In this document: positions 37,788 through 49,268 of the stretch, one piece after another
Layout of the letters: each line of letters opens with the position of its first letter
Numbering within the stretch: position 1 is the first letter of the stretch
Assembly: GCA_021209875.1 (NCBI GenBank)
Contig: JAGYVD010000005.1
Location: 1,240,001 to 1,304,000, forward strand
Length of the DNA: 64,000 nucleotides
From: Rosellinia necatrix
Lineage: Eukaryota; Ascomycota; Sordariomycetes; Xylariales; Xylariaceae
Reading direction: 5' to 3'
Position numbers and translations under genes: made by a program
The notes under the pieces: model-generated
Databases searched by the model: none
Told to the model about the DNA's origin: nothing
Seen by the model: the letters and a program-made list of their open reading frames with translations, nothing else

Positions 37788-38856
37788 GACAACGAACTAT
37801 CGCTTTGGGGTCAAGTGGCCTGCCGAGCAGGTACTTTTGTTCGACCACAGCGTAAGTGGCGTCGATCGAGCCGGTTGATAGTGCTACTGTGGATGTGAAT
37901 GCTCTGCTTCAATTACCCCCAACAGACGGAGATATACGTATAGCCAGGGTTAGATACCTAGTAGTCATCGAATCGCATGTCTATCGTATTTACCACTGGA
38001 TCATTTCAATCGGACTCTGAACTTCAGTAGGTAGGTAAGGGTGGTAGGTAGGTAGTAAGTAATGTGGGACACGAGAACAATCTGACGACAAAGCAGTCGT
38101 GTTCAACTCTTTACATGCCGCCTACTCCTGTTATCTTTAGTATGTATATACCTGCCTGCCGAGTTCCTAGTACTGCCTTGGCGCCTGCCTATCCATCTAG
38201 GCAATAGGTATGGCGCATGTATGGCCTGAGGAAGGTGCCTTGTGCAATCTTAGGTATACGGGTAGGTATCTGACGCATTTAAGTTCAGCGGAGCATTGCT
38301 CTATCTCGTAAATCCTCAATGGCCGCGTAGGTGGGGAGGTACCTACTAGGTACCTACCTACTCGGTTTGCTTTTGGTTTTGATCTGGTTTTGAATATTTA
38401 TTTCGCGAGAGCTTACCAACTGATCTGACCTACCAACCTAGACGGGACCTTAATAAGTAGGTAGGTACCTTAGGTAGGCAATGGATAGGCAAAACTTCTC
38501 TCTTCAGTGGGTCGTGTATCGCTGTTAATACGATTAAAAACAAGGGAAGCTATGATGTGGCAATAAATGAACGTCATGGCGCGCATACAGATGTGACCCT
38601 AGAATCACACGGATACGGATGCCCAGGTGTGCGGCAGTAGATGCTCTTGGAGTCGATATCACGATATTTTTGAGAGTGGTAGCATAAGGGTACGTGACGG
38701 CCAATTTTTGGAAGCTTATGGAATAAGACCTCATTTACATTATCAGATAGGATTGAGGTTGCTCTCTTGTATTTTTGATGGTTGTTTCCTATCTTCTATA
38801 TGGGATGATCAAATATTTGCTGTGCCAAGCGCTGGTTAAATAACTACCAGGGGTTT
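37788..38856. promoter_or_regulatory. Upstream region of ZIP4/SPO22 with TAGGTA cluster
   Basis: Promoter of the meiotic gene and 3' flank of the zinc-cluster gene. TAGGTAGG and palindromic GGTACCTACTAGGTACC-type motifs are concentrated at about 38020-38065 and 38330-38480. No gene recognised. Confidence 0.5.
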
Positions 38857-41061
38857 TCACAGATGCGAGGGATCATGTGGTAGAAAGTTGCCTACAATGA
38901 GGCTGGGTCTGTGCGGGTTATCAACCATGATTGATTAGTAATGATCTGAGTCGGAGGCGCTTTGTGTACGGCACTCACATCTTGTGGTCATCTCTGCGTA
39001 TCATGAACGAGAAGCAACAATTTACTGTGGGATCTTTGGAGCGGACGTCGGGGTTCTTCAGCGCACACGCTGTTAGGAGTGTGTCGTGTGCTGGGTCAAA
39101 TGCGATAGTACCAAACTCTTCCCAGTATCGCACGAGCGAATCTTCCGTCATAACATCGTGTATCGAGATTTTCCCCTAGTCAAATGATCCGGTTAGCACC
39201 ACCGGGCGCGACAAACTCATGGCTGCCTTACGTCTCGTAACCTCTCCACAGGCACATGGATGAGCTCCGCCATTTCTTTGTTACCCCTGAATATTTCCCC
39301 GGACCTCCTCCAGCAGCAAGCCGGGACGGCCATCGACGCGAATATACGATCGTACTCCATCAGTGACTTTTCAAACCACATTTCGACATATACGAGTTCC
39401 ATATCCGTAAGCCCCTGCACCTTCTCGCGGAATTTTGGTCGGAAGCGATCTAATTGCCGCAAAATCTTTTGCTTTGAAGCCGGCGCAATGTGACCGTCCA
39501 TGTAATGAGAAAGCTGCGCATATCCCTTGACATAGTTGAAAGGTTTAAGCAGGCCGGCGTCGTATTTAGCCTTCAGAACTCGTTGCATTCGGGCTTCGGG
39601 TGTGTCGTTGCCAGATGGATCCGCAGCTTGAAGGTAGAATTCCCGGGTCTTGTCCGGCGGCGCGGCGCTTTTCGGTCTTGGAATCGCATTCCGCTCCGCG
39701 TTGGGCGGGAGCATGGACCCCGCCTCCATTGCGCTCGGCGGCAAGGGGTTGCCCATGAAGCCGGTTATGTCCTCCTGGCCGGACCGAGGCAGTGATTGGT
39801 TCCTATACATTATGTTGTGTTCGTCCGCCAAACCACCATTCTCGTCTTGCAAGCTCGTGGTGAGAAAGTCATTTAGCAAGTTAAACTCGTGAGTGACTTC
39901 CTGGGGAAGCATATATTGGGGGTTATAGTGGTGCATGTCGTGAAATTGATTTTGCGTGGTCAGCCATGCATCTGGGAAGCCAGTTACTGCTGGGTCAGCC
40001 CGCGATATAGACGCCAATAAAGGGGGCTTCGCAGGACTTACATTGGTTCATATTGCGACCAGATGTACTAGCCGCTTGCAGACCAGATATAGGGCTCGGT
40101 GACACGAGTTGCATGTGGTTGCCTTGGCTAAGCGGACCAAAAGCTGGCTTGGTCCCCTGAGAGCCGGTAGAATCAAAAGGCGGTACCATCGCGTTGGTAC
40201 CTTGATCTATCGAATTCCGCGACAACTCAGGCTGGGTGTCTGATTCGTCACGTGCAGGTGCATGGTTAGAGCCCTTGGGCTTCTTTGCATCCGGATCCCT
40301 GGGCTCATCATGGCAAAGGTGGCCAATGTTGCGCTTAATGCATCTCGTACATGGTCTCTCCTATTCGCTCCCTAGTCAATCTCGGTACATGCAACCAGGA
40401 GCAACAGCATCCAGCCATTGATGTAACGCAGCGAGAAATTGATCCTACATACGAGATCACATGTCATGTGCTAGAACCATAGAAGCAGCGGTCAGCGAAA
40501 CTATCCTAAAGGGGAAAAAAAAAAAAAAAAAGAAAGATCGGAAAACATGAGCTAGCCTGGGTGCACTGCGTGCGGTTCACAATACCAGCATTGACTTGGA
40601 TAGCAGGCAGAACATGGGATCACAAGGAAAAAGAGAGTGACAGCATCCTCTTCGCGCAAGCGCAGGCACGCGCAGACGTGGAACCAATAGACACAAGGTT
40701 GGTGACGATGTTGAACAAGGTTGCTGGACGAGGACTTACAGATCGGCGGCAATATACACAGGCTGTAGGAACGCGCGACCAAAATTAGCCCTAGCCCATG
40801 CGGCGGAAAGAAATAGCGACGGTATGGATGGATACGATGGCGGCTGGCCAGGGGGTCGGGGGAAGAGGGGACGTTCAGGGGAAGGAATGGGATAATTTTG
40901 GCAGTATTGCACAGCAGCAGCGTACCATGATTCACCTTGCGCCTCTTCCTGGGGCTCTTATTGGTATCCGTAGGCGTATTGGCGGCAGTTGGAGTGTTGT
41001 CTTTGGACTTGGCGTCGCCGTCGGACTTCTTGTCCTTGGCATGCGTACCATTGCTGTCCAT
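38857..41061 (-). CDS. acuM: Zn2Cys6 transcription factor, Rds2/AcuM type (gluconeogenesis regulator)
   Basis: Seven exons: 41061-40926, 40762-40740 (23 nt), 40470-40453 (18 nt), 40360-40042, about 39971-39232, 39175-38979 and 38908-38857; about 494-500 residues, because intron 4 has several in-frame acceptors. Exon 1 ends in the basic SPRKRRKVNH. Only joining exons 1 to 4 builds the zinc cluster: ACVYCRRS + HMTCDL + ERPCTRCIKRNIGHLC, with all six cysteines. The second half reads EVTHEFNLLNDFL, then the PAS-like region SLMEYDRIFASM...GEIFRGNKEMAELI, then WEEFGTIAFDP and LIVGNFLPHDP, matching Rds2/AcuM proteins. These are nuclear factors that activate PEP carboxykinase and fructose-1,6-bisphosphatase genes on non-fermentable carbon. 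The RRSHMTCDLERPC cluster fits Rds2/AcuM better than Ert1/AcuK, whose cluster differs as I remember it. The split cluster could be a regulatory splicing point (see findings). Confidence 0.87.
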
Positions 41062-42394
41062 GGCGACTTGACGGCGTCCTACTCAAGCGTGACTCGAACT
41101 CGGGGGGTTTGCACTGGGCGTCAGGCTCTCATTGGACGGCCGGGTAGTGCAAGATGGGCGTGTAGTTGGTAGCTGGGTGGACACTCAGGAGTGGCAAGGT
41201 GTTGTACGGCTGTGTGCAGGGCCAAGCAGCACGTTTGATCAACGGTATTCCGAGAGATGTGTCGCCGAGACTAACTGGAGGAGCAACGAGAGAAAAGAAA
41301 GCCCGAGGGTATGAGAGCCTCCGGGTTTGGGGGGGGGGGCGTGCGTATGCCGCAATGGTGCGCGCGCTCGTGATCATCCAAGGATCTCCCGGACAGAGGA
41401 CGAGAAAGGTAACAAAGTCGGCGACGGTACACCATGCACGTGTTATGGGGGTACAGTAACCGTAACCGTAAATTAATTAATTGATGGGCACCTTAACCCT
41501 GGGTAGGCAGGTTAAGATAAGTGCCTGAGTGAATAGATAGGTAATTCTCAATTATACAGAGTCCCCGGGCAGAACTGGGAGTTCCGTACAGTTCCGCGCC
41601 CCCCCTCTTAGTAGCCAAACGAATAGAACCAAATAGGCGCTGACGCGCAGGAGCGGGTTTGCGGGTTACAGATTACGGGGGAGACGAGGGCGATGATGAC
41701 GAATGGTGGACAATCAAGAGAGAGAGACAGGTAGGTTAAGTAGGCAGGCCTAGGCAGAGTACGGTCGGCAGACAATGCCGATTATTGTCGACAACAGCGA
41801 TGAAAGGGCGAGAGAGAGCAAAAAAAAAAAAAAAAAAGAATGGGAATTGGAGAGAGGATTCGGAGTGGGTAGGAATGGATAACGACCTATACAAGTACCT
41901 ACTATAAATTGCTTTCCTGATCAAGAAGAGCTTCGTAGGCAGGAATAGAGGGGCATGTAGGGGCATGGAATCAAATGCACTGCCCTGCGTCAGCAGCGAG
42001 CAAAGCCGGATCAGTAGCCGGGCTATCGGAAGGGAAGAGGCCCAAGTTGGTCCTGGGAAAGATTCCACCTAGTGGTGGCCTCGCTAAAAGAAGCTAACGC
42101 TTGGAAGCTAATGATGGTCCGGTCTAGTCTGTCGGTACGGGGCCAAGAGTGGAGCGAGCTGTCGTTTTCAATTGACGGCCCTGCAAACCCAACAGCGGAG
42201 TTGTTTCGGCGTACCTACCTTAGTGTTTCCCTACCTAGTAGGTACGGCCTGGATAACCTAGGTGAGTAGGTACCTTGCTGGATAATGTGGGCAATTTATC
42301 CGGTCTTGCTTGATATCTACCAGGTCTGAGATAGTTGGCCAGGTACCCCTAGGTAACAACCCTATGTAGGCAGGTAGGTAGTGTAGGTAGAAAT
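41062..42394. other. Upstream region of the zinc-cluster gene
   Basis: Contains a G10 run near 41331, paired CCGTAACCGTAA and AATTAATTAATT at about 41458-41480, an A17 tract at about 41821-41837 and TAGGTA motifs at about 42215-42390. No gene recognised. Confidence 0.45.
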
Positions 42395-42489
42395 CCAGGC
42401 ATCTGGGCATCATCTGGGCATCATCTGAGCATCTAGGCATCTGGGCACCTGGGCACATGGGCACCTGGGCGCCTTAGGCAACCTGGGCG
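42395..42489. repeat. ATCTGGGC-type minisatellite
   Basis: About nine degenerate tandem units with core (C)ATCTGGGC/ACCTGGGC, 8 to 11 bp each. It directly follows a TAGGTA cluster. Confidence 0.85.
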
Positions 42490-44727
42490 TTGGAATGACT
42501 GCATTATTGTTGGGGGGAGATTTCTAAACTGTACGTAAATGCACACGAGTGTACATGAGTGTACGTAAATGTGGCTGTTAATGTTGCCGCTGCCATTCGT
42601 CCAGCCCCCAGCTTTCTAACCACATCGAGCCCCCGGTTCCGGTCGATTTCAAGCCCGGGGCTCTGAGGTGTCCTGTGTCTGCTGCTGCTATGCATTCCCG
42701 GTATCCTGTCCGACTGCCTCCCTTGGTAGGTGGTGTTCGCTCGCTTTGCAACACAACATCTCTGCTCTCTCTTGCAGGTGTGTCGTTGACGGGTGAATCG
42801 TTGGCCCTTGATGCCAAGAAGACTGTCCAGTCTATTTTCTTCGTCGGGTCGAGGCCACATGGCTATGCGGCTCCGTTATATAAAAAACCGCTTGGCTCAC
42901 ATCTATCTGCAGGTCCGCTGCACCGACTTCCCTTTTCGAGACGATCTGGTATAGCTCCTGTCGATACAGCCGGGCTAACCTATGGGTATTTGGACGAGGA
43001 GTCAACGAGCCAAGCTTCGTTGCCAAGTCTGGTCCCAATCGTCGGGTCCAGTCATATGCAGTCACACCCGCACCGTTGCAATATCAACAAACGAGATATA
43101 CATAATCTTAGAAAATCCGGAAGGTCATTCTTGGGTGGCCGTGGTAAAGTGCCAAAGCACGACATTCTAGACGCCTTTCCCGTCGCCTTCCTATAGAATT
43201 AATGGAGAAGCTTTCTGGATTAGGCAATTTGGCACGCCAATCACCCCATGGAATTTGACACGGTGGACTGATTTCTTCTATAGTGCGAACCTTAAGTTCT
43301 TGGAGACACCTTCGGCAGTATACGGAGCCTATACTTGGGGCTGCATTATAGGGAATTCGCACAGTTGTGCTGTCTACGTAGTATGTGGTATTGTGTTTCC
43401 GTGCCCTCGAACCAGCCGTGTTTAATAAATACCTTATTTTATTGTACACCAACTTCTCTGTCCACTACCCAACCTTCTCCGCGTTTGTGTACTTGATCCA
43501 CGAATGCTACCTGACAACAGGCTCAATGATGCCGACCAAAATGCTCACGCATACTACTTACTAGTCTATTTGCTTTTACCCGGCCTGGCCTCATGAAATC
43601 TTTTGTCGTGAAAATTTTCATGTGGATTTCTATTTACGCCTATCTTCCCTGAAGCGGGAGTACGTGGCCACATAGATATCTCTCTGCTCTCTGATGGCAT
43701 GCGGTGTAGTTCTGTTTCAACGACTTAAAATGTCAAGGCTAAATAAACTTATTGGCTTGCCCTTGTCATAAGACGGCGTCGGTAGGACGCCCGAGACGGC
43801 AAATTAGTTGAATTGGGCTCAAACGTCCCTCGCATGACAGCCCTATAAATGGTAGTGCCACGCGGGAGCACGGGTAGACCCTTGATAGCCACGCTCGCCG
43901 TCCTACCGGGCAGACCGTTTCACACATTTCCCTGACGACTGGGGCCGACCTGTGTCAGGCGCTCAAGGCTGCATGCCCGCCCTGGTACACGGCATGGGCC
44001 TTGGCCTTTTTGCATCGCTATAATTCGTTTTGACTTTCTGGGGAAACACCAGCGGCTGACAAAACATCCCCAAATAACAAGAAAAGTCCGTGTTCCATAT
44101 TTGTTGCTACGCTAATCTTCCGGTTCTATGATTACGTTGGCGTTAGGAAGCGGTGAGTTCATTTAGCATTTGACAGCATGTCGTAATATCTGATGCAGCA
44201 GCAATGCATACACACCCAGTTGAGAGGATATTGGACCCGGGGTCGCCTGTCGTGGTAGGTTTTAGGTTTCGCAAGCTGTTCTACACTTGGGGATGGAAGC
44301 CTCTGTGCATCGTATAAATGTCAGCCGATCGAGCCGACTTCATAATCTAATATGGTGATGTATACAGCCGTCATTCATCATCCCATGGTAGGATAAATAA
44401 CAAAAAACGAGTTAGACGTATAAAGGTGTTAGGAACCGGCCGGCACGCCCACGCATGGTTCTTAGGTATAGCTCTTATTTATCCTCACCTCCAAGCAACT
44501 TAACAAAGGTTCCAATTATGCCACCCTCCTCGCCACGTGTCGATTTCGAAAGGATTGTCTCCTTGTACTGAGGAAACTCCGTGTAACACAGGTGTTTACC
44601 GGGAAATAGCCGTGGTGTGATGCACATGTCAAAAGCTCAATGGGCGCTTGATCTCTGGGCAGTGACTATCCAAGGTATCATTAATGAAGCTAAGCAGCTA
44701 ACCATACATATAGACCATGCAGAGGCT
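42490..44727. other. Gene-free stretch downstream of SEC6
   Basis: Includes the SEC6 3' flank. A + strand frame (about 42675-43196, 173 codons) and a minus frame (about 43108-43452, 114 codons with a CRRC motif) are open, but neither matches a family I know and neither has clear partner exons. A short inverted repeat of GTACGTAAATG and GTGTACATGAG type lies at about 42530-42570. Confidence 0.4.
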
Positions 44728-46983
44728 TCATTTAACCTTTCCCATGATGGTCTCTGGCCCTCTGACGACGTCCATCTGTGCTGCTCGGGCCTTGACCGCA
44801 TTTAACATGCTGCGTTCGAAATCATCCCGTGCCCTAAGGACCGCCTCAACCCAAGTGATTTGCAAGTCCCAATACCGAGACTTAAAATTCTGGAACACGT
44901 CCGGCAGAGCTTCCTTCTCCGTTGTGAGCAGTTGTAGGAAGTACTCGGTAACACGCCATGTCTGTGTGATAGCTGTGCTGACGTCTGGGTTGGGGAGTGC
45001 GCGGAAGAACTCAAAGGCCGTCGAGATATCATTGAAGATCTTGTCTTGGAAAGGATCGGTGCGCTTGAACTTGGCGCCCTTATTGCGCACGCACATCAGA
45101 TACTGAACTAACAGCTCGTCGGCGAAGATCTCGACAAAGATGTCTACGAGCGAGTGATGTAGTACCTGTTGGTAATCGCCGACATACTCCTCGAACGTCA
45201 CTATCATCTGCTTCATGGCCGTCGTCTCGTACCATCGAGGCGTGAAAAAGCCGGTGATCACCGTCCTGAAATCCACTGATATGACTAGCTTGGCGAATTT
45301 ATTAATGCACCACGTGCTGAGGTCGACATAGCCATCTCGCAGTAAGTCCAGCTCAGAATCAGCGTGCTCCATATACTGCGGCGTGACAAAAGGCTCGAAT
45401 TTTTGCTTGAAGCCGGAGAGATATGCAAACCGACCATCCTCCTCATTATCATCTATACAGGCCATTTGATCGTTGGCGGTGGCGACAAGCCAGTCTTGCA
45501 GCGCTTGAAACCCGTCTAATTCGGATTCTCTGTCAACTTCGTATTTCGCGGCCTCTTCTTCAAGCATCCTTTGGAGGCTTTGCTGTCTGCTGCGTAGTCG
45601 GAGGAACATGGCATCGATAACACCCTCCGCGACATCCGTCCGCTCTGAGTTCCCTGCGACATCAATCTGCTCCCGAAGCATGCGCCACATGTCAACAAGA
45701 TTCCTAGTACGGAAGTAGCCATACTCGTCTGTATCCAGATTCGAACCCTCGACATTTCGATCTGCGAAATCGCGTCGCTCCTGAGCAAAAATGCGTTCGA
45801 TCCATTCGTCAAGGAATTTGATGATAAGTTGTCGGAAATCCTTCACAAGTTCTTGTTCCCGATTATCAATCACGTGTGGCCTTAGGTCGCTCTCTATGAA
45901 GCCGAGCTTTCTCATCTTCTTATAATACTTTTCAGGCCAATTGATGATCTCTAGCGTGTGTGCCGAGCTTGCTTCAGGGTCCTCTATCATGCCGATTAGA
46001 AGGTCATGCATGAGTTGGTGATAGATGTCGCCGAAAGTCTTCAGTATCTTCCATTTCTTAGGCATCAAATGCACCATTCCCTGCTTAACCGCGTTTAAAT
46101 AGTTGAAGTACCACTTCATTGAATCGGCTAGTTTCGACGGATCGGCCAAGAACTTTTCCCTCGCGTCGGCTAATTTTTCTTCACAAGACGTTCTTATGGC
46201 CTTTAAAAACCTGTCCTTGTATCCTCTGACTTTCTTCGCGCCGTCGGTTATGCTCTGAAACCGCGTCGCCATCTCTTTGTGGTCCTTTAGGGCGTCTTGG
46301 AGAGCCTCCACCCTTTGATCGCTCTTTTCCTCCGCCTCGACGATAATCGCAAGGCGCACTACGATCCCATCGTCGCCATCACAGACCAAATTGATCATAT
46401 CTAACGCAACAATATCAAAATGATGATCAAACCACTCAATGGCGTCGTTTAATCTTGAAAAGTAGTCTTCCAAGGTCGATTGTAAACCCGGATCTTCGGC
46501 TCGTTGAATTTGCTCCATCGCGTCGTCCCGGATATTTCGCAATCGTGTCAGTTCGTAATGCACTCGTAATAGATTCGGCATGTTCTTCGTATCCTGCGCA
46601 TCCTCCCTCAACATCATTTCAATCGTATTAAGGCGGTCGTTGAAGGTCTGGAGGTTGTCGACCATGGTCTCGACAGCGCCGAAGTTCCGATGGGCTTGCG
46701 AGACAATGTTTATACTGGCAAAATCCTTGATCATGTTCTGGGATTCGGAGCAGAGGGTGTCGATCTTCATCATCTCGTCTCGGATGGCCTGAACCGTCTT
46801 CTGCCCATCGGTAAGGCCATTCATGCCGGCCTGGGTGGTCTCCAATTGGTCGCGCAGCCCACCTCTGAGCTGTGAGTCTACGGCCGCTTTCTTGCGCGTG
46901 AATTCCAGCTTCAGCGCTCCAATCTTGTCGAGTTCGTCTGGGTGTCGGAGAAGCTCCGACAGCTTAACCGGCGGGGCGTCCAT
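44728..46983 (-). CDS. SEC6: Exocyst complex component Sec6
   Basis: One uninterrupted frame of 751 residues, the usual length for fungal Sec6. The N-terminal third is a heptad-rich helical region (MDAPPVKLSELLRHPDELDK start, then QLETTQAGMNGLTDGQKTVQ). The rest is the helical-bundle body of the Sec6 family, with landmarks HFDIVALDMINLV, NWPEKYYKKMRKLG, LRPHVIDNREQELV, FLDEWIERIFAQE, GYFRTRNLVDMWRMLREQID and SVDFRTVITGFFTPRWY. Sec6 is a core subunit of the octameric exocyst that tethers secretory vesicles at hyphal tips and septa and contacts SNAREs. It is essential in yeast. The start is the first ATG, immediately before the conserved N-terminus. No introns are needed. Confidence 0.96.
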   Translation of the reverse strand: MDAPPVKLSELLRHPDELDKIGALKLEFTRKKAAVDSQLRGGLRDQLETTQAGMNGLTDGQKTVQAIRDEMMKIDTLCSESQNMIKDFASINIVSQAHRNFGAVETMVDNLQTFNDRLNTIEMMLREDAQDTKNMPNLLRVHYELTRLRNIRDDAMEQIQRAEDPGLQSTLEDYFSRLNDAIEWFDHHFDIVALDMINLVCDGDDGIVVRLAIIVEAEEKSDQRVEALQDALKDHKEMATRFQSITDGAKKVRGYKDRFLKAIRTSCEEKLADAREKFLADPSKLADSMKWYFNYLNAVKQGMVHLMPKKWKILKTFGDIYHQLMHDLLIGMIEDPEASSAHTLEIINWPEKYYKKMRKLGFIESDLRPHVIDNREQELVKDFRQLIIKFLDEWIERIFAQERRDFADRNVEGSNLDTDEYGYFRTRNLVDMWRMLREQIDVAGNSERTDVAEGVIDAMFLRLRSRQQSLQRMLEEEAAKYEVDRESELDGFQALQDWLVATANDQMACIDDNEEDGRFAYLSGFKQKFEPFVTPQYMEHADSELDLLRDGYVDLSTWCINKFAKLVISVDFRTVITGFFTPRWYETTAMKQMIVTFEEYVGDYQQVLHHSLVDIFVEIFADELLVQYLMCVRNKGAKFKRTDPFQDKIFNDISTAFEFFRALPNPDVSTAITQTWRVTEYFLQLLTTEKEALPDVFQNFKSRYWDLQITWVEAVLRARDDFERSMLNAVKARAAQMDVVRGPETIMGKVK

Positions 46984-47825
46984 GGTGAAGTTTGGGGGGA
47001 GCGCCGGTGCGGCCGTCGTGGGGATTCAAAGCCTATACCATCACGCAGGCAGATTATATGATCCAGATCCGCACTCCCGGGTTGTGCTATTTGTAACTTG
47101 TGTGTGTGTTTGTCGTGTACCTGTAGATCTGATCACAGAGATAGGTTGGTGGATGTGACCGACTCATCTCCCACCCAAGGTTAGTTGGACAGACAGGTGG
47201 GCAGGTAGGTACCTACATAGAATGTTAGAGAGGTAAGTGTTAGAGAGGTAGGTAGGGGTAGGCATGGGTGGGTGGGCCAGATCATGTACAATTGGGTGGG
47301 TCTTGTCGATGCCGTTCCATATATACTTTCTCGGTAGATGAGTTATCCCTTGTACGTTAATACCTATGTGTTACATTTCCTTGTGCGGTTTACTAGCATG
47401 CGTGCACCTACTAATCTGAGCCTAGGTACCTACATCACTTGGCCTTTCTTTCTTTTTAAATCCACCGTAGCATCGCGTGCAACGCCGGTGACATACCCAT
47501 TGCATACTTAAGTGCTCTCCCAGACAAGATCCATACTATAGCGCCCTAGGAGATAATACTCCCGGACGACCATCCACAACTACAATTGGGCGTTGGAATA
47601 CGTGGTAAGCCGGTTGGGAATCAATAGTCTTCCGGGCAAGCACCAACCGGCGCCATCTCTAGTCTGTTAACATTGGGCATCTTATGGTATATATCTGCAT
47701 TTATTTGCCGATCTCTGGTCTAATGATAAACATATGTCCCTACAAAGGTACAGGGCCAAGCAGCAAACCACCCGGCTAGTATGTACGCCTGAAACGCCTC
47801 GCAAATGCCTTCGCAAAACCCATCT
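46984..47825. promoter_or_regulatory. Upstream region of SEC6 with TAGGTA repeats
   Basis: The first ~60 bp are GC-rich leader, followed by (GT)n at about 47100-47110 and TAGGTAGG/GGTGGG repeats at about 47190-47280. No gene recognised. Confidence 0.45.
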
Positions 47826-49268
47826 CTATGTGTTATCCCTAGCTCTAGACGCCACGCTATCTTCGCACAGCCTGGTGTTATGTATAACTTCTGTAGGTAC
47901 CACGGGAGTACCGCTTGGGCCCGCTCTTGACGAGGAAAAGTCGTCCTGCCTATCATCACTCTCTGTCGTTCCCGACTTAATTGTCGTGGCGTAACTCGCG
48001 GATAGGTGAAGGTCCGCGTCGTTGACACCGAAATTTGTAGACCGATTATATTCCCTTCGGCTTGTGTGTTGTAATGGATTGGGAGTCCCTTGCTGTGCGA
48101 GATATGATTCTAAGTCGGGCTCGTTTGATAGGCCAAGTGGCGTATGAAACCGCGGGAGCTTTAGGGCAGCACGTCGAAGCGATGGAATACAAGAGCAGAC
48201 TATAAGTGAGCAGACCTCGATTGCTGACCATAGATAGCCCTCGGCAAGTTGGTCTTAGGTACCTTGTTAACCATATCCGGGGTATGAGATGTCCAATGAT
48301 AAAAAACTCACGGGTATCGTCTGGGCCGAACTTAATCACGTATTTGAGTCGTATGATTGCAATCCCTGTCACGCTTGAATAGCAAATTAATATCGAGCCT
48401 GGAAATTTGTTAGGCCTAACTTACAAGAAACCTAAGGATAACATCGTCACAAGCTCTACTCTCCTAGCTACAGGCATTCTGAGCTTCCAGGTGACTAAAA
48501 CTGGCTGTATGAAAAGTATGACATCCGTGGCAAAATTAAACACAAACTAGATTAGTTAGAGCAAGTCGTTAACACAAGCCATCGACGTTTTCACTAGAGC
48601 CACTTACTGTGGAATAATATAGAGGCTGTAAGTTAAGGCAATGGCCTTGTAACTCAGGGGCCCATGACTTTTGAACCGGCATACACTTGAATATAACAAC
48701 GAGGCTTTCTTCGATCCCCTGACATAGTAGAAACACGATGATACCTTTGTTTAGTATGGCAAGGCTTCGGATAGGGAAGAGCCTCAAATAAAGGACGGCG
48801 AATGAGGCCTTGGCAGTAGTTATTCCTACGCTATAACTAGCCGAGGTGAACGTTTGCAACTGGAATTAGGGTTAGCCATTATTAAAAGAACAAGGGCTGT
48901 GGATAGTAATACTTTCAAGAACACTATATAAGCTGGACGAGGAACGTCGCGGTGGTGATCACCGAGCCCGTAATCCACAGCTGGGAACTGTAAGCTGAGA
49001 TCCTAGACCAACGACCGACCTCCTTTACTCACACGCAGCAATTGTCGAGCATAATACTATTGACAATACCCAGCTTAAGATGATAAAACCTAGAACCGAC
49101 GTTAGCACACTACGCCATCGAGAGGGGACGAAGTAAGAGCTAACCATCATCCCATCCGGGCATCCGAGCCGTGCCAAACCGGTCCCAGATCCTTAGACAT
49201 ACAGCCAGTGCCGTCCATACTATCAGGATTATCATCACCACGAATACTGTCTGTGACAGTTCGGTCAT
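47826..49268 (-). CDS. Pth11-like seven-transmembrane receptor (no CFEM domain)
   Basis: Seven exons join in frame: 49268-49145, 49089-49033, 48980-48913, 48859-48608, 48546-48425, 48373-48312 and 48253-47826, about 370 residues. The protein begins almost directly with helix 1 (TVFVVMIILIVWTALAVCLR), followed by GWDD, typical of fungal rhodopsin-like integral membrane proteins. Seven hydrophobic segments are seen. Family landmarks are ASFAVLYLRLFPIRSL (helix 3 end), IFKCMPVQKSW, FVFNFATDVILFIQPVLVTW, GIAIIRLKYV...GPDDT and YLWSAIEVCSLIVCSCIPSL. A ~100-residue Ser/Thr/Asp-rich cytosolic tail follows. Pth11-like proteins are candidate GPCRs for surface or nutrient sensing; the ligand is unknown. 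The usual N-terminal CFEM cysteine domain is absent unless upstream exons were missed. Some donors and acceptors are weak (GTATTA at 48912). Confidence 0.85.

Noticed and set aside
42675..43196. 173-codon plus-strand frame
   Set aside because: No recognisable family, overlaps a competing minus-strand frame and has no splice partners; not enough to call a gene.
43108..43452. 114-codon minus-strand frame with a CRRC motif
   Set aside because: One CxxC-like motif alone is not a domain; starts from a GTG and has no ATG near its beginning.
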